Of a stretch of 64,000 bases of DNA, positions 1 through 12,263 are shown in pieces (the first letter of the stretch is position 1; the number at the start of each line of letters is the position of its first letter). The stretch comes from Welwitschia mirabilis (Eukaryota > Gnetophyta > Gnetopsida > Welwitschiales), in assembly GCA_051453625.1 (NCBI GenBank), contig JBOZIK010000001.1, positions 71,080,082-71,144,081 on the forward strand, written 5' to 3'. The notes under the pieces are model-generated. The model saw only the letters and a program-made list of their open reading frames with translations, ran no database searches and was not told the origin of the DNA. A program made the translations under genes and the position numbers.

Positions 1-376
1 GTATTAAAAGGGTCAAATTCCAGAAAAAATAAAGGTCTTTTATTAGTTAAAAGATCATTATAGAATCTTAAATAGAGACTAATTACTCAAAAAGGAATTC
101 TAAGTGGATATAAAATATCCCATTTATTAGTTAAATATTGAAATAGCATAGCATTTATTTCATCATTTCACTTAGAGTAAAGAGTTAATCTTAATTATGA
201 AGAAGTACTATCAAATCTGTAATGCCCCTAAAATGTATTTATTAGATAGGATTCACTTGATGTTTTGATAGATTTTGAGGATTAGAAATGCTCTGATTTT
301 CAATAATGCCCCCGTACCTTTTTCCATAAATACAATAATGAGGATCAAGCACTTTCATTTTTGAGTCAGACTCACA

Positions 377-1193
377 ATGGGAGCTACACCTATAATTGAG
401 CCTTTTGACTCTGACCCCTTTGAAGGCTGCCCTGCCCTATGGGAAAAAGTGTACATGGTGGGATGGGTACTCCTCCTGCACAAGCTTAGAGGAGACTAGG
501 TTTTTAATATCAGACCCTTTTAAAGATGATGAAGAGGAAGCTGCACCTCGTTTAGAAGAATTCCTATAAATGTCACTAAAGANNNNNNNNNNNNNNNNNN
601 NNNNNNNNNTATAGGAGGAGAACATATTTTGTTTGGAGACTACTACGCATGGCAGCCCTAGACAGGGAGGGGCAATTCTACCCGTAAGTCGTTCAGAGGA
701 GACATTTCTACCCTCGTCCCAATAGGAGATAGTTCTAGAGCCTAAACCTAGGACATCTCAGGAACTAGTTTAGGATCAATCGTCACCCAACTCTCAAGAG
801 TGAGGTAGGCATGCCTAGACCTCCTCTACTCTAGCATTGACCCCTAACTCTACCCAGAACTCTACTTCAGACTCTTCCTCAGTAGAAATTATACCTTAAC
901 CTAAAGAGGACATTGATATAAATGCTACTTGATGGGAGGTTATGCTAGCAACCATCCAAGGTCTAAAGAGATATCCCTTTATCACATTAGAACTCTCTCA
1001 CAGATCCCTCCCTCAAGCCATCAAATCAAGCTATAAGAAGAAAACCCTAAGACTAAATCTAGATAATAATCCAATAGGTGCTAAAGAATTTAAGGAGATA
1101 AATCAAGCGTTTGAGGTTCTTTTTGATGATATGGGCCGATTCCTTCTTGACCACAATCATGTTAACCTATTCCCATTCTGTAAAAGACTCTAA
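377..1193 (+). pseudogene. Unrecognised decayed coding segment
   Basis: I do not recognise this sequence. Plus-strand reading gives an acidic stretch (ISDPFKDDEEEAAPRLEEF near 500-565), a Ser/Thr/Pro-rich stretch (about 800-890), and an open 84-codon tail from 942 to 1193 with a basic patch (SSYKKKTLRLNL) followed by KEFKEINQAFEVLFDD. Several in-frame stops and a 27-base N run (583-609) break it. Base composition is richer in C and G than the flanks, which supports former coding use. It could be the remnant of a transposon structural protein. The C-terminal 84 codons have no stop, but nothing in them names a family. Confidence that it was once coding is moderate; function is unknown. Confidence 0.35.
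583..609. other. Assembly gap (27 N)
   Basis: Run of N inside the unrecognised coding-like segment. Nothing can be said about its content. Confidence 0.99.
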
Positions 1194-1522
1194 TTACCCC
1201 ATTCCCCAAGGTCTATTCCTTGTTAAAATTAAGTGTTTTGTATAAGGGGCATTTTTGCCCCTAGTTTATTAGTAGAATAATGTTTTTATTCTTCTATGCT
1301 TTTACTCTTCTAGATAGGAAATTCCCCATGCTCAGTCTATATCGTCAAGGAGTGGTTTCACCTCATTTTTGTTTTGTTTCACAGTTCTCCCCTTAATAGT
1401 TAACAGAATATCCTTTTTTATTTTTGAATAGTTTAATTGTCTTGTCAATTTTGGGCGTTATCCCCCCCTGACGTATATTTTCTAGTCTAATATATATACT
1501 TTTTCAAAAAAAAAAAAGAATT
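1194..1522. other. Non-coding stretch
   Basis: No open frame or known motif. It is T-rich with a short palindrome, GGGGCATTTTTGCCCC (about 1,237-1,252), and ends in an A-run (1,506-1,517) just before the gypsy-type LTR. It is flank or 3' non-coding sequence of the segment before it. Confidence 0.5.
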
Positions 1523-2592
1523 TGTTAATGGATCACATATCATTAAAAAAATAAAAACAACAATTTACAATAGGAATTGTATTGCCCATGGAATTAGTTT
1601 TATGCATAGAGAGTTGATACAAAAATGAAAAATACTTAAATAAAAATGTGAAGGATGGAGTATAACAATTCATAACTGTTACACTTGCATTGATTTAGAA
1701 TTACAAAGTAAAGGAAAAATGAAAAAGAAATCAAAGAAAGCAAGCTAAAGAACCTAGTTTAGGCATATTTTTATAGCACTATAGTGAAGAAGCTCGTATG
1801 AATCACATATCATGGAATTAAATTAAACATCTAGTGAAGAATTAAATGAAAATTTACAAATAAATTACACAGTTCAAACCCCTCTTTATAATGGAAAGAG
1901 TTACATTTATAATGAACATCCATGGGAATTTTTGTGAAAATTATAATAGAATCTATGTCAAATCAAATATGATTGGGATATTCAAGATAGGGATTTATTT
2001 CATACTACCCTTTAAATCCTTATCATTTTCCTGAAGTTGTATGTCACCTGTTCTATTGCTATTACTAGCACATGCTAAATCTTCAATACTTATCATGGGT
2101 ATATTCCATATAGTAATATTTTTGTTACAATGTAACAAACATAAACATATGACTACTTGGCATTCCTTATTACTACATTATAGCCTCATAACTACCTCAT
2201 GTATTTATCCTTATCAAGTTGTAATAGCTTTTAGTCATTGTAACCTCATCGCTGCTTTATATTTTGTGATACTGTGGCATTTACTTTCACCGAGCATTAA
2301 GTTTATTAACCAATAATCTATTAGAGTTATATAGTTATGTAATAAATCTTATCACTGAATAAATTAGTATATAATAATTTTACACATTACATCAAATCAT
2401 TAAGTCTTGTTGCAAGACATTTTTTGAGTGATAAGCTTGTAACACATAATAATAATTTATAGATGTTTTACAAGTAAACTCACTCAAATATTTTTAGTTT
2501 CAAACGCATCTTTTGAAGGGTATTTTAGATTTTTTTAAAGTTTTAATTACGTGATATAATGTGTGTTAAAATTAAAATTTATAGTGATATCA
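1523..2592 (-). repeat. Athila-type gypsy LTR (probable 3' LTR of element E)
   Basis: About 1,070 bp, similar along its length to 31,945-32,485 plus 47,398-47,964. In minus orientation it starts TGATATCACTATAAATTTTA and ends near TTAACA, giving the TG...CA form. The purine tract at 2,593-2,610 lies on its right, as expected for the 3' LTR of a minus-strand element. The matching copy at 31.9 kb instead has a primer-site-like stretch at its left, as expected for the 5' LTR. This makes the two a plausible pair. Expected 5-bp target repeats do not match (GAATT versus TCTAT), so a second, independent copy is also possible. The 91-codon open frame at 2,041-2,316 lies inside it and is not conserved in the other copy. 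Confidence 0.6.
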
Positions 2593-2610
2593 TGGTCCTC
2601 TTCCTATTTT
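2593..2610 (-). promoter_or_regulatory. Polypurine tract before the E-type 3' LTR
   Basis: On the minus strand the bases read AAAATAGGAAGAGGACCA and are followed directly by the LTR start TGATATCA. This is the form of a plus-strand priming site of an LTR retrotransposon. The corresponding flank at 47,965 has no such tract. Confidence 0.55.
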
Positions 2611-4598
2611 GTAATAGTTCCTTCCTCATATATTAATTAACATTTGAATTTAATTTCATTTAATATGTTAATAAATTCATGATGGAGTAAGACATTACTG
2701 AATAAAAAACAATGTGTATAATAAAATAGCATATATTCCATTAATATGAGAGTCAAAGTACATAGTATAAGATTACAAAAAGTGGATTGAAGAATTTAAA
2801 AACCATTATTAATCTTTCACTTGCATAAACATAAATAAATATATTACACTTCATGGGGTCCTCGTTTTCTAAGATTCTTTCCCTCACCTAATGATAATGG
2901 ACTTATTGCACATCTAACCTTGAGTCCCATGTGCATTTTTACTTCTCTAGCTTCATTAGTGAGCTTGATCACTTTGAGGTTTAAGTTCTACATATGAGCT
3001 TCTAATTGTTATTTTGAGTTGTGGTTGTTCCCTCTAATTTACTAAAATTATTCAACAAGAAAGATCATGAGGATGGTATTTACAGGTTGGATTTAATCCT
3101 ACTCTATAAGGCAAATTTTCTTTAGATGCCTTTTTTTATCAAATTGATCATCTATGTTGGTGCATCATGAGTTGGTTTAAGTACACTTTTATCTCATAGG
3201 AGCATTTACAAGAAAAGGAAAAACCATAATAATGGCTTCTAATCTACTAATTTCATGAGTTCAATGATAACATAAGAAAAACTATAAGCTTCTACATTTC
3301 ACAAAATGAAAACTAACTAGGTATGAAATTCAATCAATTTGGCAACTTATGTCGTGAAATGGACATTAGTGGAGATGAGTCTAAATAATATACTTGCTAA
3401 AAAAAGAGGGTCTAAATAGAAATTTCTTTTTTAAAGGCTAAAGTTGAAGCCTTAAAGCTGACTATCCTATAAGAGCTCTTAAGAAATTCTAACTTCTACT
3501 TCCTTGTCTTTCATTCAATACAAAGATGGATGCCCTCAAATGAAATGCTATAGTTTTTGATATAAGGATCCTTGTGTGCTCTTACTTTTAGTGTGAACCA
3601 TATAATATCAAGTGATGATAGCTAGGTAGGATACTCATTTATGGGATTTTAATAATGTGTAGTTATTCTATGCTAAACTATTTAATTTAAGTAGCATAGC
3701 ATTTTGTGTGAATTAGATTAATGAATCAAATCAAGTCACAATGAATCTTCTCTTTCATAGTTCTAGGATGAACTATTACTAGAAATTTAGTGTACTTCCT
3801 TTTTAGAATGATAATAGCCTTCTAGAATTTCCTTCTTTTTTCTACTACCACTTGCATAGTAGTGGTTATGGTAGATCATATGGTAAGAGGTTATGTGGAA
3901 GAAGGTTGTGTATTAAAAAGAGTTAAAGTGAAAGCCTATGTAGTGGAGCTTCCACTAGTTCTTTTATTATTTGTGGGTTGTTTAATTTGGAACATCTCAA
4001 AATTGTTGTTATAAGTCTTTATTATTTTTAAAACTAACTTAAGAGAAATGTACCTCTTGAAAAAATAAAATACAATGTTGCCTAAAGAGGTCACATTAAG
4101 ATTTCATAAGAAACAAGAAATCTATAGCATGATTATAGCAAAATAGTTAAATCAAAGTTAACTAGGATAGGGTTCTTCAAGAGAAAGGAAGAATTAAAAG
4201 ACACAATAGAGTATGGGGTTATGTAAATTAAACAATCTCTTATTGCATTTTCCCCCCTAATTAGTTTGTGTGATTAAAACTTAAAGAAGGGCATCTACTA
4301 CTTCTTATAGCTCTGGATTTATCCAGATGAGGTCAAAAGCCTTAAAATAGTAGAAGATAATACAATTTGTTAAAAAATTTAAAAAAATAACATCAAAACC
4401 CTAATTTTATTAAAAAATGACAAAAATAAGAAAGACATGGACCTTGATCATCATAATTAGGTCCCACCTCATAAAAACATCCTTGCCTTAGTGTGTTGGA
4501 TTAGCTAAAGTAGGTGTAAAGGAAGGTTATAGCACAAAGGTAGGAGGTAAAACCAAAAAAATGAAATGGGGTTTTAACTTAGTTTGAATTTATTATAC

Positions 4599-4640
<42 letters not shown>

Positions 4641-6999
4641 ACCTAAATAACATTATTATGACATGGTAGTATTGCAACTAGCTATCATAAGTCCATTGCC
4701 CATTGACAATATTCAGTGTATGAGTAAATTAAAGTGTCACTCTAGATATCACGTTATGATGATCTATAATAATTCTCAGTAAAATTCTAAAGTGTTTATT
4801 TCTTATGTAATAAGTCACAGTATAAAGAATGATATCTAGTAGTTATCACATATCAACAACCTATGATAAGAATATTACATTCACATTGACTAGTGATAAA
4901 ATCATTTCTTCTTTGTCAAGGTATTGGATTCATTTCATGTTTCATCATAAGGCGATGCCTTTGTAAGAGGCTTATCATTTAGCAATGGTATTATGATATT
5001 TTATTTTTCTATATTTCAGTTATTTATATATATTTTTATTAATCTTCCATTTCTTTAAATGTTTAATAATCATATTACATGCCTAACACTATGCATATTT
5101 TAGAAAGGGTGATACAATTTAGTTCTACATATCTAACTTATTCCATTTCATGAAATGAGATGAGTAGCAATATGCATGAAACCTAGCTTGATGGCACTAG
5201 CATGTGGTTGGTTTATCTTCATAGAAGTTAAACAGATGTTTAATTATGGATAAAGCTTGTTCAATAGATTTTAGTTGATATAATTCTAAGCTCATTGCTC
5301 TATTGTGATCTTATTAAAGATTTTTCCATTAATAACAAAAATAAGCTAATTTGTTAATCTATATGTTTCTTACCATATAAAACAAGAGAGTTGACATGAC
5401 ATCACCCTCTAAGTTATGAATGTGAGTTTCCATTAAAAGCACAAGTGCTAGTTCTTAAGAATCCTAAATAATCAAGGGGTCATTAAGACATAAGACTACA
5501 AAAAGATTACAAGATTTCAAAATAAAAAAAATAATTCCAAAAAATCATAAATATGATTATAGCATTTCAAAGAAGTACACCTCACTATAAGGAACTTCAT
5601 GAGATTATAAATAAGTGAGATAATTGGAAAGATCACAAGTGAATAAGAATGTTTGTAAGATTACAAGTAATTAAAAAGTTGGTAAGATTACAAGTAAGCA
5701 AGAATGTAATCACGCATAAAGGTTATAACAAGAGAAAAATCATAATAAAAAAAGGTAACATAATGGAAAAATTTCCATTAAGAAATCTATATATTTACAA
5801 ACTAACTTAATATACCTACTGAATAGGCTTACCCTATTCTATATTTTAGGTTTAAACTTCAAACTCACCACATGAAGAAGCGTTATTTAAACTTAAACCC
5901 AAAATGTCATCATGAACCAATGTATTCTAAGTTCCACCTAGTTTACTCAACATTAGCTCTTAAAAATTCTCAACAAATCATGTAATTAAGATTCAGAAAA
6001 TGGATCTCACCTTAGTAAATCATATTTCTCCACTTTTGACATACTCTTGCTAAGAAAATAGGGTTTTTATTCTTTATCATTAATACTAATAATTTTGAAG
6101 TATGTCATCAATAATGCTACTAATCAAGAAAGTAGTAATGCTATGTAATTCTTCCATTTGAGTATTGTGAAGTAAAGTACCAGAAACCATTTATCCTCAA
6201 CCTAGTTAAAAGGTAGCATTCACATTTAACATTTCTAAAAGCTTAATCTAGATAATATTAGAGTACTTATCATCTTTCTGAGATTTATTAATCCCTTAGA
6301 AAATGATTAGATTACATATTATTTTGCGAGTTGCCAAAAAATAAAAATTCTTAGTTAAATTTTACAAGTTTCAAAAATAAATTAAGAATCTAAGAAAATA
6401 TTCTAAAGTAAAAATAAGATTTATAAAATTTATATGAAAGATAATATAAGAAAGGAGAATCAAGAATGAATTTTCTAGAGATTCACTATTTCATGTTATT
6501 ATGATAAGTAATAATAACGTTTTAAATAAAGTAATCAATTCATGTTATTAATTTAATATGTAACACACACAATCAATTACTTCTTTAATGATAGTCTATT
6601 CAACTCTTGAAATTAAACTATCAATAAAAAAGGGTATATGCCCATTAGGGATCTTTATACTAATTTGAAAGCATAATGAAAAATTGGATTATTTTCTCCT
6701 CACACATTACTTTTGAGTACTCTTACTAGGTAACACCAAAGTTTCTAGAGTCTAGCTTTTAATAGTTAACTATGACAGTATAATGTAAAGCACTACAATA
6801 TAAGATTTGAGGTTATGTTTTGGACTACATATTAAAATTGAACATGTATTACATGGAAGAATTAATACTATTGATATTTATATGTAATGTAAATAGGTTC
6901 TTACGTAACTATAGGGGTATTTTAGTTTAGATGCCCAGTTTCTTTACCATAAGTAGTTAGGTTTTTGTATTTTTACCTAATTGCTTTTATTCCCACTTT
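2611..6999 (-). other. Probable 3' internal region of gypsy element E, no confident gene
   Basis: 4.4 kb of AT-rich sequence between the purine tract and the LINE tail. I see no long open frame and no domain I can name. Short open plus-strand stretches (about 3,850-3,990) and a cluster of less AT-rich sequence (2,850-3,900) suggest old coding material. Athila elements carry a long 3' region with an envelope-position ORF and non-coding DNA, and that is the most economical reading here, but it is inferred from position only. Confidence 0.35.
4594..4638. repeat. (TA)n microsatellite
   Basis: About 22 TA units, with a CA-interrupted start. Simple repeat, no gene context. Confidence 0.95.
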
Positions 7000-7000
7000 G

Positions 7001-7036
7001 TTTTTTCTTTTTCTTTTTTTTTCTTTTTTGTTTTTT
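7001..7036 (-). repeat. LINE poly(A) tail
   Basis: T-rich tract on the plus strand with a few C interruptions, equal to a decayed poly(A) at the 3' end of the minus-strand LINE. A related 3' end begins with a T-run at 8,976-8,981 in the inserted copy. Confidence 0.6.
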
Positions 7037-8400
7037 GAGAAACAATAAATGATATTACTAATCCAAAGAAACAAATAGTAGAGAGTTATGAATTAGCTTT
7101 AGAAGATATTTTTTCAAGCCTAGTAGTAATCATCTTATTACTCAAACCCCTAAACACTGACATCCAATTTAGTTAAGACCATTTTTATAGTTTCTATTAA
7201 AGAGGGATTTCGAGATGACATAACTTAGAGGATTAACAACAAACTGGTATTCAGTTGTGGCATACATGGGAGGAGGGATTTAAGCAATAGAAGAAACTTC
7301 TTTTGGGTTGTCAATTTGATCTTCTTCCTCTTCTTTATCTACATTGTCTTATGTTATCCAATTTTCATATTCTGGCTATGGCTTAGACTCTAGCTCATCT
7401 TTTATACTATTAGTTAGAGGTGCATCATTAATGTATTAGGATGATATGAGAGGTGTCACTATTCTTCACTTTTCATGTACTTTCATGCTTCTGACAAGAG
7501 CAATTTCTAGATTGGACTATGGAGGAGATCTTGTTAAGTAAGGCTACTAGCATCCATTTGTAATTTTCATTGATATAATAGTCAAATAAGTCTATCATGC
7601 TGAATCTTAATACTTTAAAGAAAATAGTGAAATGAATCATCAAAATAAAAAAGAAAGATTCATCTAGAACTCATCCAACGTGGTTATCAAGAAGTAGAAG
7701 TGAAGTTCATTTATGTTGTTGAAGTTTTCTCCCAAGATAAGATATTTTATTATGAGGACTAACCAAGTACCAAATGGCTAGGGAAGATCTTTTATCCTCT
7801 AATTTTTACCTCTTTCCTTAATATTTTTTTTTAAATACAAAGTTACTAAAACTATAAAATAATGAAGGCTTGTAGATCTTCTCTCTTTAGTCTAATGCCA
7901 TGAGGTCATATTCTAATTTGATAACTAATGAAGGAAATATTAATATAAATGATTGTATTACCTATGTTAAAAGAGTTATGATACTAGATTTTGAAAAATT
8001 ATTTTAAAAGATCTAAATCATGCCCTCTTAAACCTAAAACATATGAGGTCCATATTCCTTCTCAAAATCCTTCCCAAGTTTACTCTTCATTAATCAAGAT
8101 GCGTCTAATGCTTAGTGAAATTTATGAAAGGTACCTTTATCATATCATTTTGTGCATTAGTGTGTGATGAGGAAATTATGGAAATTCCTTTATCTAATTA
8201 ATTAGATGCCCTAAGGAGCTGATTACAGATAATGATATTACACTATCTTATTATAACCTTGGACATCAAGAACTTTTTACAATCTCTTTAAGAACTTTAA
8301 AATGAAGCATCAGGGGAAAGGAAAATTTCTTTTTGGAAAGTAACATTACATTTATGATTCTAAAGGAATCAAGAACCAATAATAATCTTATAGCCATCTT
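7037..8400 (-). pseudogene. LINE 3' region after the zinc-finger domain
   Basis: Aligns over its length with 8,985-10,100, the second, inserted copy. On the minus strand both copies contain an acidic stretch (NVDKEEEEDQIDNPKE near 7,310-7,365 here; a K/E-rich stretch near 9,280-9,380 in the other), and this copy reads PPPMYATTEYQFVVNPLSYV just 3' of it (about 7,225-7,285). This looks like the C-terminal tail of a LINE ORF or a small 3' ORF. The opposite strand of the aligned region also reads open for dozens of codons, so the coding strand is not settled by eye. Stops and frameshifts are present. Confidence 0.45.
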
Positions 8401-8963
8401 TATAAACATGGTAGATGGTTGAATCTAAAATAGTGACTAGATATTTTGGTTGAAAGATCAGTGAACAAAAAGATTAAGTTGAGTTTCATTATCTTCATGA
8501 CATAATGGAAAATCTTAATCAATTTTAAAATCTTATGAATGACATTATATAATCTTTTATCATGTACCGATAATTTTTTTTTTAATGTTGGAATTTTAGG
8601 CTTCCAAATCCTTAACCATTTGCTATTATAATCAAATAAATTATGAAATATTTTGTTATAATTATTGTATCTTTCTAAGCAGGAAGCTCATAATCCTAAT
8701 TATTATTATTTAGTAGTTAAAAGAAAATGACTCTTGTAGATCTTTGCATATGCTTCCAAAATAAAGAGTATCTATTTTTGTCTTGATAATCTTCTTTAAT
8801 AAAGTGGGTCCACAGGATCTTATCATCTAAATGAACTCTACAATAATGTTTATTAAGAGAAAACTAGTTAATATTCTTTATTTTTTTAACTCTAAAACCT
8901 CCTACTTCTTTTAGCATAGTAATTTTACCAAATTTTATGAGGTGAAGCCATTTGTAGGATTTT
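8400..8963 (-). pseudogene. LINE ORF2 C-terminal domain with zf-RVT remnant
   Basis: Minus-strand reading shows KITMLKEVGGFRVKKIKNIN (about 8,870-8,930), matching the plant LINE pattern in which a PK..GGLG motif follows the thumb. Further on is LFWKHMQRS and then, at about 8,425-8,500, PLCHEDNETQLNLFVH followed by SFNQNI. This is the zinc-binding region near the end of plant L1-type ORF2 proteins (C..C...E....HLF..C). The first Cys reads as Phe and the last is a stop, so it is not functional. Reading continues upstream across the inserted fragment into the RT region. Confidence 0.75.
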
Positions 8964-8978
8964 TCTTCTAACTAAATT
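8964..8978. repeat. Target-site duplication, left copy
   Basis: TCTTCTAACTAAATT, identical to 10,305-10,319. Length (15 bp) is typical of LINE target-primed insertion. Confidence 0.85.
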
Positions 8979-10304
8979 TTTTGAAAAATAGTTAACAGAT
9001 TATATTAACTTAAAACAAGGAAAAGATACAACATAGCTTAAGAGTTAGATTTTCAAGCATAGTAGAAGTCTCTCTAGTATCCAAAACCCCAATTATCAAC
9101 ATCTAATTTTGTCAAACTAGGCTCCCAATTCTAATCAGAAAGAGGTTTAAGATTAGCATATCCCAAGGGGTTTACAATAAAATGATATGCACCCAGGGCT
9201 TTTTTTTTTCTTGGTTTGGTGTGGAGGGAGGTGGATTTGGGTAATGGGGGTATGCATCGAAAGTTCTATTTTCTCCTCAATGTTTTCTTATTCTTATAGT
9301 TCTTCCTCCTTTATAGTTTCTTCTTTAGATTGTTGATGCTTTGTGTGTTCTAGTTCTAGCACATCGTCAGTGCTCCTGGGAGGTGTAGGGAGACTGAACT
9401 CTTCATCAGTTTTTGTATACTTTAGAGGATTTCATAATAGTGGCTTTTGCATAGGTCCCCTTTGAAGTTCTTGCCAAGCTCATATGCCAACATAAATTTG
9501 CATTTTCCTTTGATAAATTAATCAAATCAACTCTTCATGGCATACCTTATAGCTTTGGAGGGAGTAGTGGAGAGAGTCAAAGAGAAAGAAAGAAAGATCT
9601 ATCTAAAACTCTTCCATCATAGTAGTAAGAAAGTGGAAATGCATCTCATTTATCTTGTTAAAGTGGCCTTCCAAAGTGAAGTATTTCATGATAAAAATAG
9701 CCTAAGAATAAAAAGGCATTGGCAAATCCTTCCTTCTATAGTTTTATCCTCTATTTCTAAGAGTTTTTCCCATCAATATTTTAAAGTGAGGAATAATGAA
9801 AGCCTTGGGAGATTTCCTTTTCAGCTCGATTCCTTAAGGACCTATGCGAATGATATTACTAATGGAATGAATATCAATAAATATGTTAGCATTACCTATC
9901 TGAGTAGATATGCCATTCTAGTTTTTGAAAAATTATTTAGAGAGATCAGGATTATGTCCTCTAAGGATAAACACATAAGAATCCCGTCCTACTACTTAAA
10001 AGGCCTCTTAAGTTTGCTTATGCTATAGTAATGTGTCATGCTTAGCTGGTTTAGTCCTGAAAGGATTTTCTATATTTTTTGGTACATTGAGATCATAATG
10101 CCTACTCGGGTATGGTTCATATGCTCCACTTCGGCATGATTAGAGCACTCTTAGCTATGTGTTCTTCTATACATGGGGCATAATTCTATTTGTAGGGGTT
10201 AGGATTTCACAATTTTTATAGGCCTAGATTTGATCTAGTCCTTCAATTTGTCTGATGATTTTGAATTTCAACTTTGAGAGGAATAATTTTTCCTGATAAA
10301 AAAC
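8979..10304 (-). mobile_element. 5'-truncated LINE 3' fragment inserted into the older LINE
   Basis: A 1,326-bp insert bounded by the exact 15-bp repeat. It begins on the plus strand with a T-run (short tail) and resembles the 3' region of the host LINE at 7,037-8,300. This is a 5'-truncated copy of the same or a close LINE family. Removing the insert plus one copy of the repeat joins the host LINE reading frame across the junction (QYLI, stop, LEE followed by KSYKWLHLIKFGKITM). The plus-strand open frame at 9,537-10,028 (163 codons) lies inside it, antisense to the insert's orientation; part of that frame also aligns with an open plus-strand frame in the other copy, so a real antisense ORF cannot be excluded, though chance is more likely. 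Confidence 0.8.
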
Positions 10305-10319
10305 TCTTCTAACTAAATT
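10305..10319. repeat. Target-site duplication, right copy
   Basis: TCTTCTAACTAAATT, identical to 8,964-8,978. Confidence 0.85.
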
Positions 10320-11460
10320 AAATATTGGATAATATTATTAATAGTTTTTTCTATCTTGTTGGAGATGGATAAGTAGCTAGTATGATTTATCATCATGTTT
10401 ACTAAATAAAATTTTGCTCTAAGAAGCTTACTAGTACTTGATAAAAATTTATTACATCATCTTGATAATTGTTCTACAATTTTCCTTATCATGGGGTTAT
10501 AGACTTTGACACAACGTTAATTAGCATAAAACAAGAAATCAAGGTAAGAATATAAAAAGGAGGACAAAGAACATTATAGGATTTAGATAATATCATTTTT
10601 TCTTTGATCTAAAGTATGAATTAAAAATAGTTTAGATTTATTCTAGTTAATAGCCAATCCAAAAAAACTTAAAGGTCTTCTAAAAGCTGATGAACCTTAT
10701 GGGTTATAAGAACAATTAATTATAAACTTAGAAGCATATCTAATTTAAATTAAAGGAATAGATACAAAGGAGTCAACTCTATGATAGTTATTCCATGGCC
10801 TGAAACTAATTTGATAGAATTATTCATAAATAAAACAAACAAGGTTAGAGAAAAGGCATTACTTTGACATAGGTTACTAAAATCATGAAAATATCTGTAT
10901 GATTGTGATAGAAATGTTGAACATTAAGATGAAAAAAGAGATCAATTTTCTTAAAGCATGGGGAAATTGTACTCTTGTAGAATGTAGTTAATAATTAGCA
11001 ATTAGTCTAGATTAAATTCTTTACTATATTCAACTTGAAGAGCACCATCAAATCAATTTTTTTATGATGCAGATGAATAATTTCATTATTTAAAATAATA
11101 TTATCATAGATTAGGTGCCCTAAAATAAATTTGGAGTAAGAGGAAAGAATCAAATTAGGAAGTAAAGACTTAAGATAATGAGCTATGATTTTCAAACATA
11201 CTTTATAGAAAACATTATAAAGAAGAAGTAAGTGACAGTAAAGGAGGATATAGATATCTTCTAATTTTGGAACTAAAGTAAGAAGAGAATCCTTAATAGA
11301 ATAATAGAAAGTACCTCTATCAAAAGATACTTACAATCTTTTATAAACATGCCATTTAATAATACTCTAATACTTCTAAAAAAAAATTCTACATTGAATC
11401 CATTAAGACCTGGGGCATAATTCTTTCACATAGAGTGAAGCACTTCCCTTATTTTATCAT
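10305..11460 (-). pseudogene. LINE reverse transcriptase domain
   Basis: Minus-strand reading in order: YAPGLNGFNVEFF (about 11,380-11,420; the APGPDG motif of plant L1 RTs), IAHYLKSLLPNLI (about 11,160), SKFILGHLIYDNIILNNEII (about 11,085-11,145; matches SAF..GR.I.DNI...HE), SNLCQSNAFSLTLFVLF (about 10,830-10,875; degenerate RGLRQGDPLSP..F), SFFGLAIN then NKSKLF (about 10,630-10,675; the segment after the catalytic FADD box), and IRKIVEQLSR to the thumb (10,320-10,480). A clear FADD box is not readable. Many stops and frameshifts; it is a dead copy. It continues in frame into the C-terminal domain once the insert at 8,979-10,304 is removed. Confidence 0.85.
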
Positions 11461-12263
11461 TAGTAATCCTTTGGTTAAGAAAATAATATTAATCATTAGT
11501 GATGACTACTTATACTAGAGAAGCTTTAAGATCAACATTTTTTTCAATGAACAAAATTAGAAATAATGAATGAATTCAGTGAGGATTTTAGAGTTCCTTT
11601 AATGGTGTATTATGAATATACTCTAGCTAATACTAATTTGTTACCTATTTCTATTTTCTTTTTTAAAAAGGCTAAGTATTTTGATTTCCTATTTAAGACC
11701 ATTATGTGCTTAAACACTATCACCAATATGTCTTTTCTTTAGTTAAAATATCATGGATTTTTGCTATAAGATATTTATTATAATTAGAAAAGTTATTGGA
11801 TTTTTTATTTTAAGATTTTACTTGATTCATATCTTCCAATAGTTTAAATTTGATATTTCTAGAAGTATGATTAAGATGCTTCTTTCAAAAAACAAGTTCC
11901 TTTCTAAGCATTTACAGCTTTTGAAAAAGTCAAAAAAGAGATAATGCCTTTAACAAAGGTGTTCTAAACATGAAACGAGATCTCACAAAAATTTATTTTC
12001 CTATTCATGAATGCTCAAATTAAAATAAACTTTTTTTGAAGGTTTTTTATAATTAGAATAATGGGATTGTGGTCTAAGGAGAAACAAGAATTTGCTTCAA
12101 GAAAAAAGTATTGGGGTTATTCTTTAACTAAAAATCTTTCAATTCTAGATGTGACTAGATGAAGTTTATCCCTAAGATTACTCCATTGTTGCGATGCATA
12201 TTTGTGCTTCTAATTCCAATATTCTAAAGATCGAATTTAACTTGCAACATCTGAAAAGCTAAA
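11461..12263 (-). pseudogene. LINE endonuclease C-terminal part and linker to RT
   Basis: TSRIERFLVKE at about 12,130-12,165 fits the SRLDRFL motif, and SLDHNPI at 12,060-12,080 fits the SDHxPI box with catalytic His and Asp of the exonuclease-endonuclease-phosphatase fold in L1-type ORF2. The linker to RT (11,460-12,050) is decayed but has fragments such as RKELVF and LLEDMNQ. The upstream end is lost in the N gap at 12,264. Confidence 0.75.

Noticed and set aside
377-1193. Endogenous pararetrovirus fragment
   Set aside because: Considered because of the acidic and basic blocks, but no movement-protein, coat zinc-finger, protease or RT motif is present. All RTs in the window belong to LTR elements or the LINE.
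2041-2316. 91-codon hydrophobic open frame as a small membrane protein
   Set aside because: Lies inside a gypsy LTR. The other LTR copy does not keep the frame.
2850-4200. Host gene with plus-strand exons
   Set aside because: Short open stretches in changing frames, no splice pattern I could follow, no recognisable domain.
4594-4638. Origin or matrix-attachment signal at the TA repeat
   Set aside because: A plain microsatellite; nothing else supports a function.
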